From Pseudomonadota bacterium (GTDB lineage: Bacteria; Desulfobacterota; Anaeroferrophillalia; Anaeroferrophillales; Tharpellaceae): 20,810 bases of DNA. This document shows, piece by piece, positions 13,919 through 20,810 of this stretch; positions within the stretch are counted from its first letter, which is position 1; the number at the start of each line of letters is the position of its first letter. The notes beneath the pieces were generated by a model. That model saw only the letters and a program-made list of their open reading frames with translations. It did no database searches and was not told the DNA's origin. A program made the translations under genes and the position numbers. The stretch lies in the NCBI GenBank assembly GCA_015486445.1, contig WFRT01000337.1, positions 1-20,810 of the forward strand. Direction: 5' to 3'.

Positions 13919-15448
13919 ATGGGGGTTGAAATTGAAGGCTTGATTGCCGAGTTTACCCGTCAGTTGGCTGCCAGCCGTGACCCGCAGCAGTTGTTGAGCC
14001 GGGTCTACCGCTTTTTCAAAAAGCTGATGCCGGTTGATTTCGTCAACCTGGCGGTTTACGACCCCCGCCTGGGGACCCTGCACTACCAGGCCTTTGTTTC
14101 CGATAACGGGGTCCTGCCGGTCGATGAAAAGATTCGCCTTTCGAGCAGCGCCCGCCTCGAAGCCGCCCGCCTCGAAGCAGGCGAGGTCTGCCTGATCGAC
14201 AATCTCAACCGCCATCCGATCACGGTTGACATCATCGACCACCTTGGCATTGCCGATCTGGCCTCGACGATTTTCGTTTTGACCCCGCTGGCCAGAGAGC
14301 GTTTCGGGGTCCTGGGCTTTCTCGCCTGGGGCGAGAGGCGCTACCGTGAGCGACACCGGCGTCTTCTGACCGGATTGTACGAACCGATCGCCGGGGCCGT
14401 CGGCCAGATTATTGCACACTTCGAGATTTTAAGCCAGAAAGAGAGGCTGGCGGTCGCCAACCGGGAGTTTCGAAAAAAGCTTGGCTACCAGGTCATCGGT
14501 GCCGATACCGGCCTGAAAGAGGTGATGGCCCAGGTCGAAAAGGTGGCCGGGCTCGATATCCCGGTGCTCCTGACCGGTGAAACCGGGGTCGGCAAAGAGG
14601 TGATTGCCAACGCCATTCACAACTATTCCGACCGCATGACCGGACCGCTGGTCAGTATCAACTGTGGAGCGATCCCGGAAAACCTGATCGAAAGTGAGCT
14701 TTTCGGTTACGAGAAAGGAGCCTTCACCGGGGCCGAGAAACTGCGGCGCGGCTACTTCGAACAGGCCGACGAGGGAACCATTTTTCTCGACGAGGTCGGC
14801 GAACTTTCCCCGGCCGCCCAGGTCAAGCTTCTGCGTTTCCTCCAGACGCTGGAACTGCGCCGTCTGGGCGGTAGCCGGACGATCACCGTCGATGTCCGCA
14901 TCATTGCCGCCACCAACCGCGACATCCAGGTCCTGGTCCGGGAAAACCGTTTTCGTGCCGATCTCTGGTACCGGCTTAACGTTTTCCCCATCCGGATTCC
15001 GCCGCTGCGCGAGCGCCGCGGCGACATCCCCGAACTGGCCGCCTATTTTGCCCGCCGCCAGGCCCTCGAGATGAACCTTCCCCACACCGTCAGCTTCGCC
15101 TCCAGGGCTTTTGAGCAGTTTGCCGCTTACGACTGGCCGGGCAATATCCGGGAGTTGAAAAACGTTATCGAACGGGCCCTGATCACCTGCCAGGGCCGCC
15201 CTCTCTCCTTTCCCGACCTGGCTGCCCGGCCGGCCCCGCCGGCGGCTGGCGAACCTCTTGCGGCAAACGAGACCGGTTTCCTTCCACTCGACGAAATGAT
15301 CGCCACCCATATCCGCCGGGCCCTGAAAATCTCCGAGGGCCGGGTCGAAGGGCGCGGCGGCGCCGCCGAACTCCTGCGGCTCCACCCCTCCACCCTGCGG
15401 GCCAAGATGCGCAAGCTGGGTATCCGCATCCGCCGGGTGGCCGAGTGA
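13919..15448 (+). CDS. Sigma54-dependent activator with GAF sensor and Fis HTH
   Basis: The 509-residue protein has the FhlA/NorR-like layout. A GAF domain spans residues about 15-165, with a linker helix to about 190. The AAA+ domain (about 193-425) has Walker A GETGVGKE (220-227), the canonical sigma54 loop GAFTGA (267-272), Walker B IFLDEVGEL, AATNR and RADLWYRLN. The C-terminal Fis-type helix-turn-helix reads GGAAELLRLHPSTLRAKMRKLG. The ATG is well supported by AGGGAGG eight bases upstream. It is divergent from the dehydratase/reductase operon, whose sigma54 promoter it probably activates from the inverted repeat at 13865-13892. The GAF ligand is unknown; a CoA ester or aromatic acid of the pathway is a reasonable guess. 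It ends 7 bases before the converging sulfatase stop. Confidence 0.94.
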   Translation: MGVEIEGLIAEFTRQLAASRDPQQLLSRVYRFFKKLMPVDFVNLAVYDPRLGTLHYQAFVSDNGVLPVDEKIRLSSSARLEAARLEAGEVCLIDNLNRHPITVDIIDHLGIADLASTIFVLTPLARERFGVLGFLAWGERRYRERHRRLLTGLYEPIAGAVGQIIAHFEILSQKERLAVANREFRKKLGYQVIGADTGLKEVMAQVEKVAGLDIPVLLTGETGVGKEVIANAIHNYSDRMTGPLVSINCGAIPENLIESELFGYEKGAFTGAEKLRRGYFEQADEGTIFLDEVGELSPAAQVKLLRFLQTLELRRLGGSRTITVDVRIIAATNRDIQVLVRENRFRADLWYRLNVFPIRIPPLRERRGDIPELAAYFARRQALEMNLPHTVSFASRAFEQFAAYDWPGNIRELKNVIERALITCQGRPLSFPDLAARPAPPAAGEPLAANETGFLPLDEMIATHIRRALKISEGRVEGRGGAAELLRLHPSTLRAKMRKLGIRIRRVAE

Positions 15449-15455
15449 TATCACC

Positions 15456-17840
15456 TCATTTCTGGGTGATCGTGATCTTTTCGACCCGTCCGTTGAAACG
15501 AGTGGCATCACGGCCGATGCCGATGCCCGCGGCGACCGGGGTCTGGGAGTCGAAGCCAACGTCGGCAGGCTCGTCGGCGGCAAAAACCATGGCCTCGGTT
15601 TTCTCCACCCGGCCGCGGGCCGCGAGTTTGCCATTGACTTTGAGCTCGACCATGCCGCCCCGGCCCAGTCCGCCGCCGTCGTAGATGAAATCGATACCTA
15701 CCGTAACCGGGCCCGGTCCGACCCTTTCTTTTGCCATGACCACATAGCGACGGCGGCCCAGGTAGTTGTAAACAAAGGCCGGCCGGCCATCCCGGAAATA
15801 AAACGACCAGCCGCCGAAACCGCCGCCCTGGCCGACAACCGCCCCGCGGGCCGGGAGAGCCGGGGGCAGTTTCAGTTCAGCAGTCAGTGACCAGGAGCGG
15901 TTTTTCAGGTTGAGGAAGGTATTTTCGAGCATGCCCTCCATGCCCTCGTAAAGGGTCATCGAGGTTCGGCCGGCAAGCAGGTCGGGGCGACCGACCAGGG
16001 CCGGGTTGAAACGTTCCAGGGTGCGGTCGTCAAGCGGCAGGACATGGTGAATTCGTGCCTGCCAGAGAAACAGTTCCTGCATTTGCTTGAGCTTTTCCGG
16101 GTGGCTGGCGGCCAGGTTGTGGGCCAGGCTGAAATCTTTGCGGACATTGTAGAGGTCCCAGGTGTCGGCCCTGAAGGGTTTCAGTTTACCGACCTGCCAG
16201 GGCGCCCGGTGGATGGTGCGGGCGAGCCAACCGTCGTAGTACAGGGCCCGGTTGCCGAAGAGTTCGAAATACTGGATCGTGTGGCGGCCGGCGGCCTGCG
16301 GATCGGCAAAGGTATAAACCAGGCTGGTGCCCTCGATCGGGACCTGCGGGGTGCCGTTGACGACCTTCGGTTCGGGCAGGCCACAGGCCTCGAGCACGGT
16401 CGGGGCGATGTCGATGACATGGGCGAACCGGGTCCGCAGGCCGCCGTGCCGGGCCGGAGGGATTTTTGCCGGCCAGCAGATTACCATGCCGTTGCGGGTG
16501 CCGCCGAAGTCGGAAGCGACCTGCTTGGTCCAGGTGAAGGGGGCGTCAAAGGCCACGGCCCAGCCGTTGGCCATGTGGGGATAGGTGTCCGGGTCGCCCC
16601 ACTTGTCGATCATCTTGAGTTGGTCGGAGAATTTTTCCGGTGAACCGTTGAAATAGCTGAACTCGTTGATCAGCCCGTTGAAACTGCCCTCGGCACTGGT
16701 ACCGTTGTCGCCGGCGATGTAGATGAAAAGGGTGTTGTCCAGTGCTCCAAGGTCCTGGAGGGCATCGACCAGGCGGCCGATTTCATGGTCGGTCATCTCG
16801 GTAAAACCGGCAAAGACCTCGGCCTGGCGGGCAAAAAGACGGCGGTGGTCGGCATCGAGAGAACTCCACTCCCTGATCTTTTCCGGTTTGGGCGCCAGCC
16901 GGGTTTCCGGAGGGATGATACCGGCCTCTTTCTGGCGCTTGTAAGTCTCCTCCCGGATTTTATCCCAGCCCCGGTCAAATTTCCCCCGGTAGCGCTCGGC
17001 CCAGGCTCGGGGCACGTGATGCGGGGCGTGAACCGCGCCCGGGGCGAAATAGATGAAAAACGGCCGCTCCGGGGTCATCGCCTGCTGGGCCCTGACCCAG
17101 CGAATTGCCTGGTTGGTGATGTCGATGGTGAAATGGTAGTTTTTGGACTGGGGCGGATAGACCCTTCTGGTGCCGTCGTAGATCAGCGGATGCCACTGGT
17201 TGGTTTCACCGCCGATAAAACCGTAGAATTTGTCGAAACCCTGGCGGGTCGGCCAGCGGTCGAAAGGTCCCGAAACGCTGGTTTCCCAGACCGCGGTTTC
17301 GTGCCACTTGCCGAATGCCGCGGTGCTGTAACCATTGAGTCGCAGCATTTCGGCCAGCGGGGCGACCCGGTTGGGAAGGCTGCCGGTGTTGCCGGGGAAG
17401 ACGGTAGCGGTCTCCATGATCGAACCGACGTTGCAGGTATGGTGGTTGCGGCCCGATTTGAGCGCCGCCCGGGTCGGTGAACAGAGCGAGGTGGTGTTGA
17501 AGTTGGTGTAGCGCAGCCCCTGATCAGCCAGCCGGTCGAGGGTCGGGGTCCGGATCGGCCCGCCAAAGGTTGCGGTGGCGCCGAAACCGAGATCGTCGAC
17601 CAGGACGATAACCACGTTGGGCGCCCCCTGCGGAGCCCGGACCGCAAATCTTTTCGGGGCCTTGACTTTGCGGACGTCGAGTTCGGAACAGGTTGGGGGC
17701 GCGGGCCGCTGGATCGGCAGAATCTCCCGGTCGAGCCGGCACTCACCGGCCCTGTTGCCGGCCGCCGCCACCGGGCACGGCAGCAGCAGCAATCCAGCCA
17801 GCAACAGAAACAGGTTTTTGACGTATACGGGCCTCATCAT
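15456..17840 (-). CDS. Exported formylglycine-type sulfatase (arylsulfatase family)
   Basis: This 794-residue sulfatase of the alkaline-phosphatase fold is predicted to be periplasmic. A signal peptide covers residues 1-27 (core FLLLAGLLLLP, end VAAA). The metal-binding start is VVIVLVDDLGFG (Asp82, Asp83). The C-x-P-x-R modification motif is LCSPTRAALKSGRNHH, with Cys120 to be oxidised to formylglycine. Further motifs are AFGKWHE and YIAGDNGTSAEG. A C-terminal beta-rich, lectin-like domain occupies about residues 645-794, as in the large arylsulfatases of 780-800 residues. No formylglycine-generating enzyme or anaerobic sulfatase-maturating radical SAM protein is in the window. AAGGAG precedes the start; spacing slightly favours the second Met codon at 17837. 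It is 24 bases after the multiheme cytochrome gene and probably the last gene of that operon. The sulfate ester is unknown. Confidence 0.92.
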   Translation of the reverse strand: MMRPVYVKNLFLLLAGLLLLPCPVAAAGNRAGECRLDREILPIQRPAPPTCSELDVRKVKAPKRFAVRAPQGAPNVVIVLVDDLGFGATATFGGPIRTPTLDRLADQGLRYTNFNTTSLCSPTRAALKSGRNHHTCNVGSIMETATVFPGNTGSLPNRVAPLAEMLRLNGYSTAAFGKWHETAVWETSVSGPFDRWPTRQGFDKFYGFIGGETNQWHPLIYDGTRRVYPPQSKNYHFTIDITNQAIRWVRAQQAMTPERPFFIYFAPGAVHAPHHVPRAWAERYRGKFDRGWDKIREETYKRQKEAGIIPPETRLAPKPEKIREWSSLDADHRRLFARQAEVFAGFTEMTDHEIGRLVDALQDLGALDNTLFIYIAGDNGTSAEGSFNGLINEFSYFNGSPEKFSDQLKMIDKWGDPDTYPHMANGWAVAFDAPFTWTKQVASDFGGTRNGMVICWPAKIPPARHGGLRTRFAHVIDIAPTVLEACGLPEPKVVNGTPQVPIEGTSLVYTFADPQAAGRHTIQYFELFGNRALYYDGWLARTIHRAPWQVGKLKPFRADTWDLYNVRKDFSLAHNLAASHPEKLKQMQELFLWQARIHHVLPLDDRTLERFNPALVGRPDLLAGRTSMTLYEGMEGMLENTFLNLKNRSWSLTAELKLPPALPARGAVVGQGGGFGGWSFYFRDGRPAFVYNYLGRRRYVVMAKERVGPGPVTVGIDFIYDGGGLGRGGMVELKVNGKLAARGRVEKTEAMVFAADEPADVGFDSQTPVAAGIGIGRDATRFNGRVEKITITQK

Positions 17841-17864
17841 CTTCTCCTTTTTTGAAAGTTCCGC

Positions 17865-20216
17865 CTAATTTCCAACGTTACTGTCCGCTTTGCGGGAAAT
17901 TTCATGGTCCAGCCAGGTCTGCAGCCGCCGGGCTCCGGGGTGGGCCGGGTTGCGGGCCAGGGCCTCTGCGGCCAGCCGTCGGGCCCGGTCGAAATCCCGG
18001 GCTTTAAGGTAAAAGCCGGCCAGGGCCTGGAAATAGTCGGGATCATCGGGCGCCCGCTGCAGGATTTCCTCGAGTTTCCGCGTCGCCTCGTGAATTTGAC
18101 CCAGTCGTCCCAGGACTAGGGCGTAGTTGTAGATGATTCGGGTCTCACACGGGCGCTGGCGGGCGGCCCGGCCGAGATATTTAGCGGCCTCGGCGAAACC
18201 TCCGTTTTCGGCCAGCAGCAACCCCAGGGAATAGGCCGCAGCGTAAAAGTCAGGCTGCTCGTCAACCACCCGGCGCAGGAGTTTTTCGGCCTTCTCCCGG
18301 TCGCCCCGGCGGTTGCAGGCCAAAGCCAGGTTGTAGGCCGCGGGATAGAAGCGCGAGTCAATCTCCAGGGCCTCCCGCCAGCGGCGGATGGCGGTGGCGG
18401 AGTCACCCTTTCTGGCCGCCAGGTTGCCGAGATTGTAGCGCTGGCCCGGCAGGTCGCTGTTGTAGAGAAGACTCTGCCGGTAGGCGGCAAGATTTTTCCG
18501 GAAAGCCGCCCGGTCGGCCGGCCGCAGTTTTGCCGGGGAAACCGTGGTCAGGATAAAGGCGGCTTCCTCGCGCACGGCCCGGACCGGGTCGTAGAGTTTG
18601 GGTGCAACCAGCCGGACTTTGGTCGTTTCCGGCAAATCGTCGAAAACGCTTAAAGCCGTCCGGCGGACCAGGGCGGCATCATCGGCCAGGGCTTTTTCCA
18701 GAACCGCCGTGGTTTGTTCTCCCGAATAGTTGCGGCCTAAAAGATCGATGGCGGTAGCCCGCACGAGCGCCGGCTTGAGCCGGTCTGAAGCCAGGATGCG
18801 CAGGCCCGGTCCGGCCGCTTGGATCCCCTGGCGGCCGGCTTTGAGAATCTCGCCGAAATGCGGCCGGCCACTGTTGCCATACCATTTCCGGAAAGCGGCG
18901 ATACTCCAGGCGATCGATTTGTCAGCGTGGCAGCCGGCCGCGTTGCAGGCATTGGGAACGCCCAGCCTGGCGCTCAAGTCGGGCCGCGGCCGCCTTATGC
19001 TGTGGTCGCGGCGCGAATCGATCCCCATGTAGACCCGGGCCGGCATGTGGCAGTTGATGCAGAGCCAGCCCGGGCTCGGCCGGCCGTGGTCGACATGCTG
19101 GTGGAAGTGGTGTTTCTTGCGGTCATAAATTTCGGCCTCGTGGCAGCGGGTGCAGAGGCGGTTGTCCGGGGCCCGGGTTTTCAGGGTATGGGGATTGTGA
19201 CAGTCGTCGCAGCCGATGCCGCGGCGATACATTTTCGACTGGAGGAAAGAACCGTAAACATAGTCTTCAGCCAGAATCTGGCCATCGGCGTAATAGATTC
19301 CCGCATCGAGCAGGGTCGGCACCATCAAATCCAGCACCCGGGCCGCGTCGTGGCGGTTGTCACCCAGCTGGTAGCGGCGGGCATGGCAGGGGGCGCAGGC
19401 GGCCAGCAGTTTCCGGTTCCGGTCTCCTGCCGCTTTTTGGGGAAATCCCGCGTTGGCCAGCCGCTGCCGGGCAAAGACCGGCAGCCGGGCCCATTCCCGA
19501 TGCCTGGAACCGGGTCCGTGGCAGGCCTCGCAGCCGACCGCGATCTCGAACCAGGAGGTGGCGAAAGTGTCGGTCTTCGGGTCATAGTTTTTTCTCACCC
19601 GGGTCGAGTGGCATTCGGCGCACATGCTGTTCCAGGTCTGGCCCCGGCCGGTCCAGTAAAGCCAATCGCCGGGTTTGAGCCCTTCTCGGGGCGGCAGTCG
19701 GAACCAGCGCTTTTTTTCGACGTCCCAGGCCAGGTTGAGGCACTGGAGCCGGCCGCCGGGAAAAGGGACCAGGTATTGCTGCAGGGGGTAGCGGCCGAAA
19801 GTGTAGGCGATCTCGAATTCGCCTGGCCGGCCGTCGGGTCCCCAAGTGGCGACGTAGTAATGCCCATTCCGGGAAAAGAAGCGTGAGCTTTTCCCGTTTA
19901 CCGGGTCGACGAAGACCTGCCGGTCGAAGTTGCCGAGAACGTTCTCCGGGGTGGCCGGGGCCATGGCGTGGGCATGGTCGGAAGTTTGCCACTGGCGGAA
20001 AATTTCCCGGTGACACTTTTCACAGTTGCGGCTGCCGATCAGGGCCGGCCTTTTGTTTTCATTTTTCCGCCCGGTCTCCCGGGGATGGCTCCAGAGGTAG
20101 ACAAACGGGGCCAGGAGGATCAGGAACAGGGCCGCCAGGGCCGCATACTCCCATTTGACCGTGGGGGGCAGCCGGGGGGAGCGGACCCGCTTTCCAGGAT
20201 CGCCGGGAGCCGTCAT
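17865..20216 (-). CDS. Membrane-anchored octaheme-type cytochrome c with HEAT and TPR repeats
   Basis: The 783-residue protein starts with one membrane anchor (residues about 23-43) and has a large periplasmic part. Seven CxxCH heme sites are seen at Cys65, 199, 229, 274, 336, 355 and 386. An eighth, CX4CH (CNAAGCH, 424-430), is of the type known in cytochrome c3. HEAT-like helices follow at about 485-570 (ALVRRTALSVFDDLP, AVREEAAFIL). Five or six TPRs fill about 590-783 (YNLGNLAARKGDSATAIRRW, AAYSLGLLLAENGGFAEAAK). It probably transfers electrons from the quinol side to periplasmic partners, with the repeats docking other proteins. The open frame extends to 20642, but that part is the Rieske gene in another frame. 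The ATG at 20216 overlaps the Rieske stop as ATGA, indicating translational coupling. Confidence 0.9.
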   Translation of the reverse strand: MTAPGDPGKRVRSPRLPPTVKWEYAALAALFLILLAPFVYLWSHPRETGRKNENKRPALIGSRNCEKCHREIFRQWQTSDHAHAMAPATPENVLGNFDRQVFVDPVNGKSSRFFSRNGHYYVATWGPDGRPGEFEIAYTFGRYPLQQYLVPFPGGRLQCLNLAWDVEKKRWFRLPPREGLKPGDWLYWTGRGQTWNSMCAECHSTRVRKNYDPKTDTFATSWFEIAVGCEACHGPGSRHREWARLPVFARQRLANAGFPQKAAGDRNRKLLAACAPCHARRYQLGDNRHDAARVLDLMVPTLLDAGIYYADGQILAEDYVYGSFLQSKMYRRGIGCDDCHNPHTLKTRAPDNRLCTRCHEAEIYDRKKHHFHQHVDHGRPSPGWLCINCHMPARVYMGIDSRRDHSIRRPRPDLSARLGVPNACNAAGCHADKSIAWSIAAFRKWYGNSGRPHFGEILKAGRQGIQAAGPGLRILASDRLKPALVRATAIDLLGRNYSGEQTTAVLEKALADDAALVRRTALSVFDDLPETTKVRLVAPKLYDPVRAVREEAAFILTTVSPAKLRPADRAAFRKNLAAYRQSLLYNSDLPGQRYNLGNLAARKGDSATAIRRWREALEIDSRFYPAAYNLALACNRRGDREKAEKLLRRVVDEQPDFYAAAYSLGLLLAENGGFAEAAKYLGRAARQRPCETRIIYNYALVLGRLGQIHEATRKLEEILQRAPDDPDYFQALAGFYLKARDFDRARRLAAEALARNPAHPGARRLQTWLDHEISRKADSNVGN

Positions 20217-20746
20217 CGTTGCCGTTCCGCAGGGCCTGGGGGTCGGACCGCCTGCCCGGGGACGAATTCCTCCCGCCGCCGGGAACTGGAGATTTCGACC
20301 TTGACGACACCGTCTTCCAGGCGCAGGGGATAAGTGTCCAGCGGCCGGGGCGCGGGACCGCTTTCGACCTCGCCCCGGCGGTTGAAAACGCTGCCGTGAC
20401 AGGGACAGACGAAACGGTTTTGCTTTTCTTCCCAGGTTACCGAGCAGCCGAGATGGGGGCAGGTTCGAGACATGGCCAGGAAGGCCCCGTCCCGGAGCCG
20501 GGCCAGGAAAAATCCACCGGGGCCGATGGCGGTTACGCTGGCGACCTCGAAAGTGCCGACCCGGCCGGCGGCGATGAGCTTTCGGCGCTTGCCCGTCGCC
20601 TGCCCCCGCTGCCTGAAAATCCGGCCGCCGAGCCAGGCGCATTCAGCCGCCAGCAACCCGCCCAGAACCAGCCAGAGCCGGTTGAGAAATTTTCGTCGTC
20701 CGCCGGCCGCGGGGGCCGGGCCAGATTTGCTGTCGCGCGTCTTCAT
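20213..20746 (-). CDS. Rieske [2Fe-2S] protein with Tat-type anchor
   Basis: The 177-residue protein has a twin-arginine-like start (GGRRKFLNRLW, residues 15-25) and one hydrophobic helix (about 23-40), as in membrane-anchored Rieske subunits of bc-type complexes. The cluster motifs are TCPHLGCSVTW (Cys96, His98, Cys101) and VCPCHGSVFN (Cys114, Cys116, His117). Both disulfide cysteines (101 and 116) are present, as in bc1/b6f Rieske proteins. The GPAPRPLDTYPL loop that follows is also typical of them. It is likely the quinol-oxidising electron acceptor that hands electrons to the multiheme cytochrome encoded next, with which it shares an ATGA overlap. A cytochrome b partner is expected; only a short tail of the upstream gene is visible. 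No clear Shine-Dalgarno precedes the ATG, so it may be coupled to the preceding gene. Confidence 0.93.
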   Translation of the reverse strand: MKTRDSKSGPAPAAGGRRKFLNRLWLVLGGLLAAECAWLGGRIFRQRGQATGKRRKLIAAGRVGTFEVASVTAIGPGGFFLARLRDGAFLAMSRTCPHLGCSVTWEEKQNRFVCPCHGSVFNRRGEVESGPAPRPLDTYPLRLEDGVVKVEISSSRRREEFVPGQAVRPPGPAERQR

Positions 20747-20750
20747 CTGG

Positions 20751-20810
20751 TCAAAAGGGGAGAATAAGTTTCATGCCCGGACCCCGCAGCCAGCCGGCAA
20801 GGGTCAGGGC
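20751..20810 (-). CDS. C-terminal end of an upstream gene (possible membrane subunit)
   Basis: On the minus strand the 19 codons before a TGA at 20753-20751 read ALTLAGWLRGPGMKLILPF. The stretch is hydrophobic, with codon third positions rich in G and C like the neighbouring genes. The LAGxxRGPGM pattern recalls a transmembrane-loop segment seen in cytochrome b-type quinol oxidoreductase subunits, which would suit the Rieske gene that starts 4 bases later. That resemblance comes from memory on very little sequence. A second open frame ending at an ATGA overlap with the Rieske start is also possible. Confidence 0.35.
   Translation of the reverse strand, partial: ALTLAGWLRGPGMKLILPF

Noticed and set aside
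15445..15470. GTGATATCAC palindrome and ATCACC/GGTGAT hairpin at the convergent gene ends
   Set aside because: The arms are short and largely inside the two gene ends, with no T-run, so it is not a convincing terminator.
20217..20642. N-terminal extension of the multiheme cytochrome to 20642
   Set aside because: This stretch is the Rieske gene read in another frame; the membrane anchor and first heme follow the ATG at 20216.
1..20810. CRISPR arrays, tRNA/rRNA genes, transposons, phage or toxin-antitoxin genes
   Set aside because: No regularly spaced repeats, RNA gene signatures, transposase motifs or terminal inverted repeats were recognised on either strand.

Overview
The window is G+C-rich bacterial DNA, densely coding. 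It carries two sigma54-type activator genes, an oxygen-sensitive 2-hydroxyacyl-CoA dehydratase/benzoyl-CoA reductase-type system, TRAP-transporter genes, and a Rieske plus multiheme cytochrome c module. Together these suggest a strict anaerobe of the Desulfobacterota (former Deltaproteobacteria) type. The lineage is inferred from gene content; there is no rRNA or marker gene to confirm it.

Region 1 (1-7227, minus strand) is one long leftward operon. In transcription order it holds an SCP2-domain protein, a PaaK-family acyl/aryl-CoA ligase, a non-specific-lipid-transfer-type thiolase, two tandem amidohydrolase-2 family proteins with degenerate metal sites, TRAP DctP, TRAP DctQ and the first 16 codons of an NAD(P)-binding epimerase/SDR protein. 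A well-matched sigma54 (-24/-12) promoter lies at 7024-7039, pointing into the operon. Diverging from it is a large (about 1038 aa) sigma54 activator with an unusual N-terminus: a winged-helix/TPR region like a MalT/STAND protein without its ATPase, then GAF, AAA+ and Fis-type HTH.

Region 2 (10345-15448) holds a second, similarly wired unit. A leftward three-gene operon encodes the ATP-dependent activator (TTG start) and the two Fe-S subunits of a 2-hydroxyacyl-CoA dehydratase/benzoyl-CoA reductase-like enzyme. It has its own sigma54 promoter at 13701-13716. A divergent GAF-AAA+-Fis activator lies beyond it, with a perfect 9-bp inverted repeat (13865-13892) placed where an enhancer site would sit. 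The two regulators and two operons look like one catabolic island: import of an organic acid, CoA activation, modification by thiolase and amidohydrolase-like proteins, and low-potential reduction or dehydration of a CoA thioester. The substrate cannot be read from the sequence.

Region 3 (15456-20810, minus strand) is a separate exported/respiratory operon. It has the tail of an unidentified upstream gene, a Tat-type Rieske protein, a membrane-anchored cytochrome c with seven CxxCH and one CX4CH site fused to HEAT/TPR repeats (start overlapping the Rieske stop as ATGA), and a large periplasmic formylglycine-type sulfatase.

No tRNA, rRNA, CRISPR array, insertion sequence or phage gene was seen. 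Several long open frames antisense to these genes are G+C-driven shadows and were left out.
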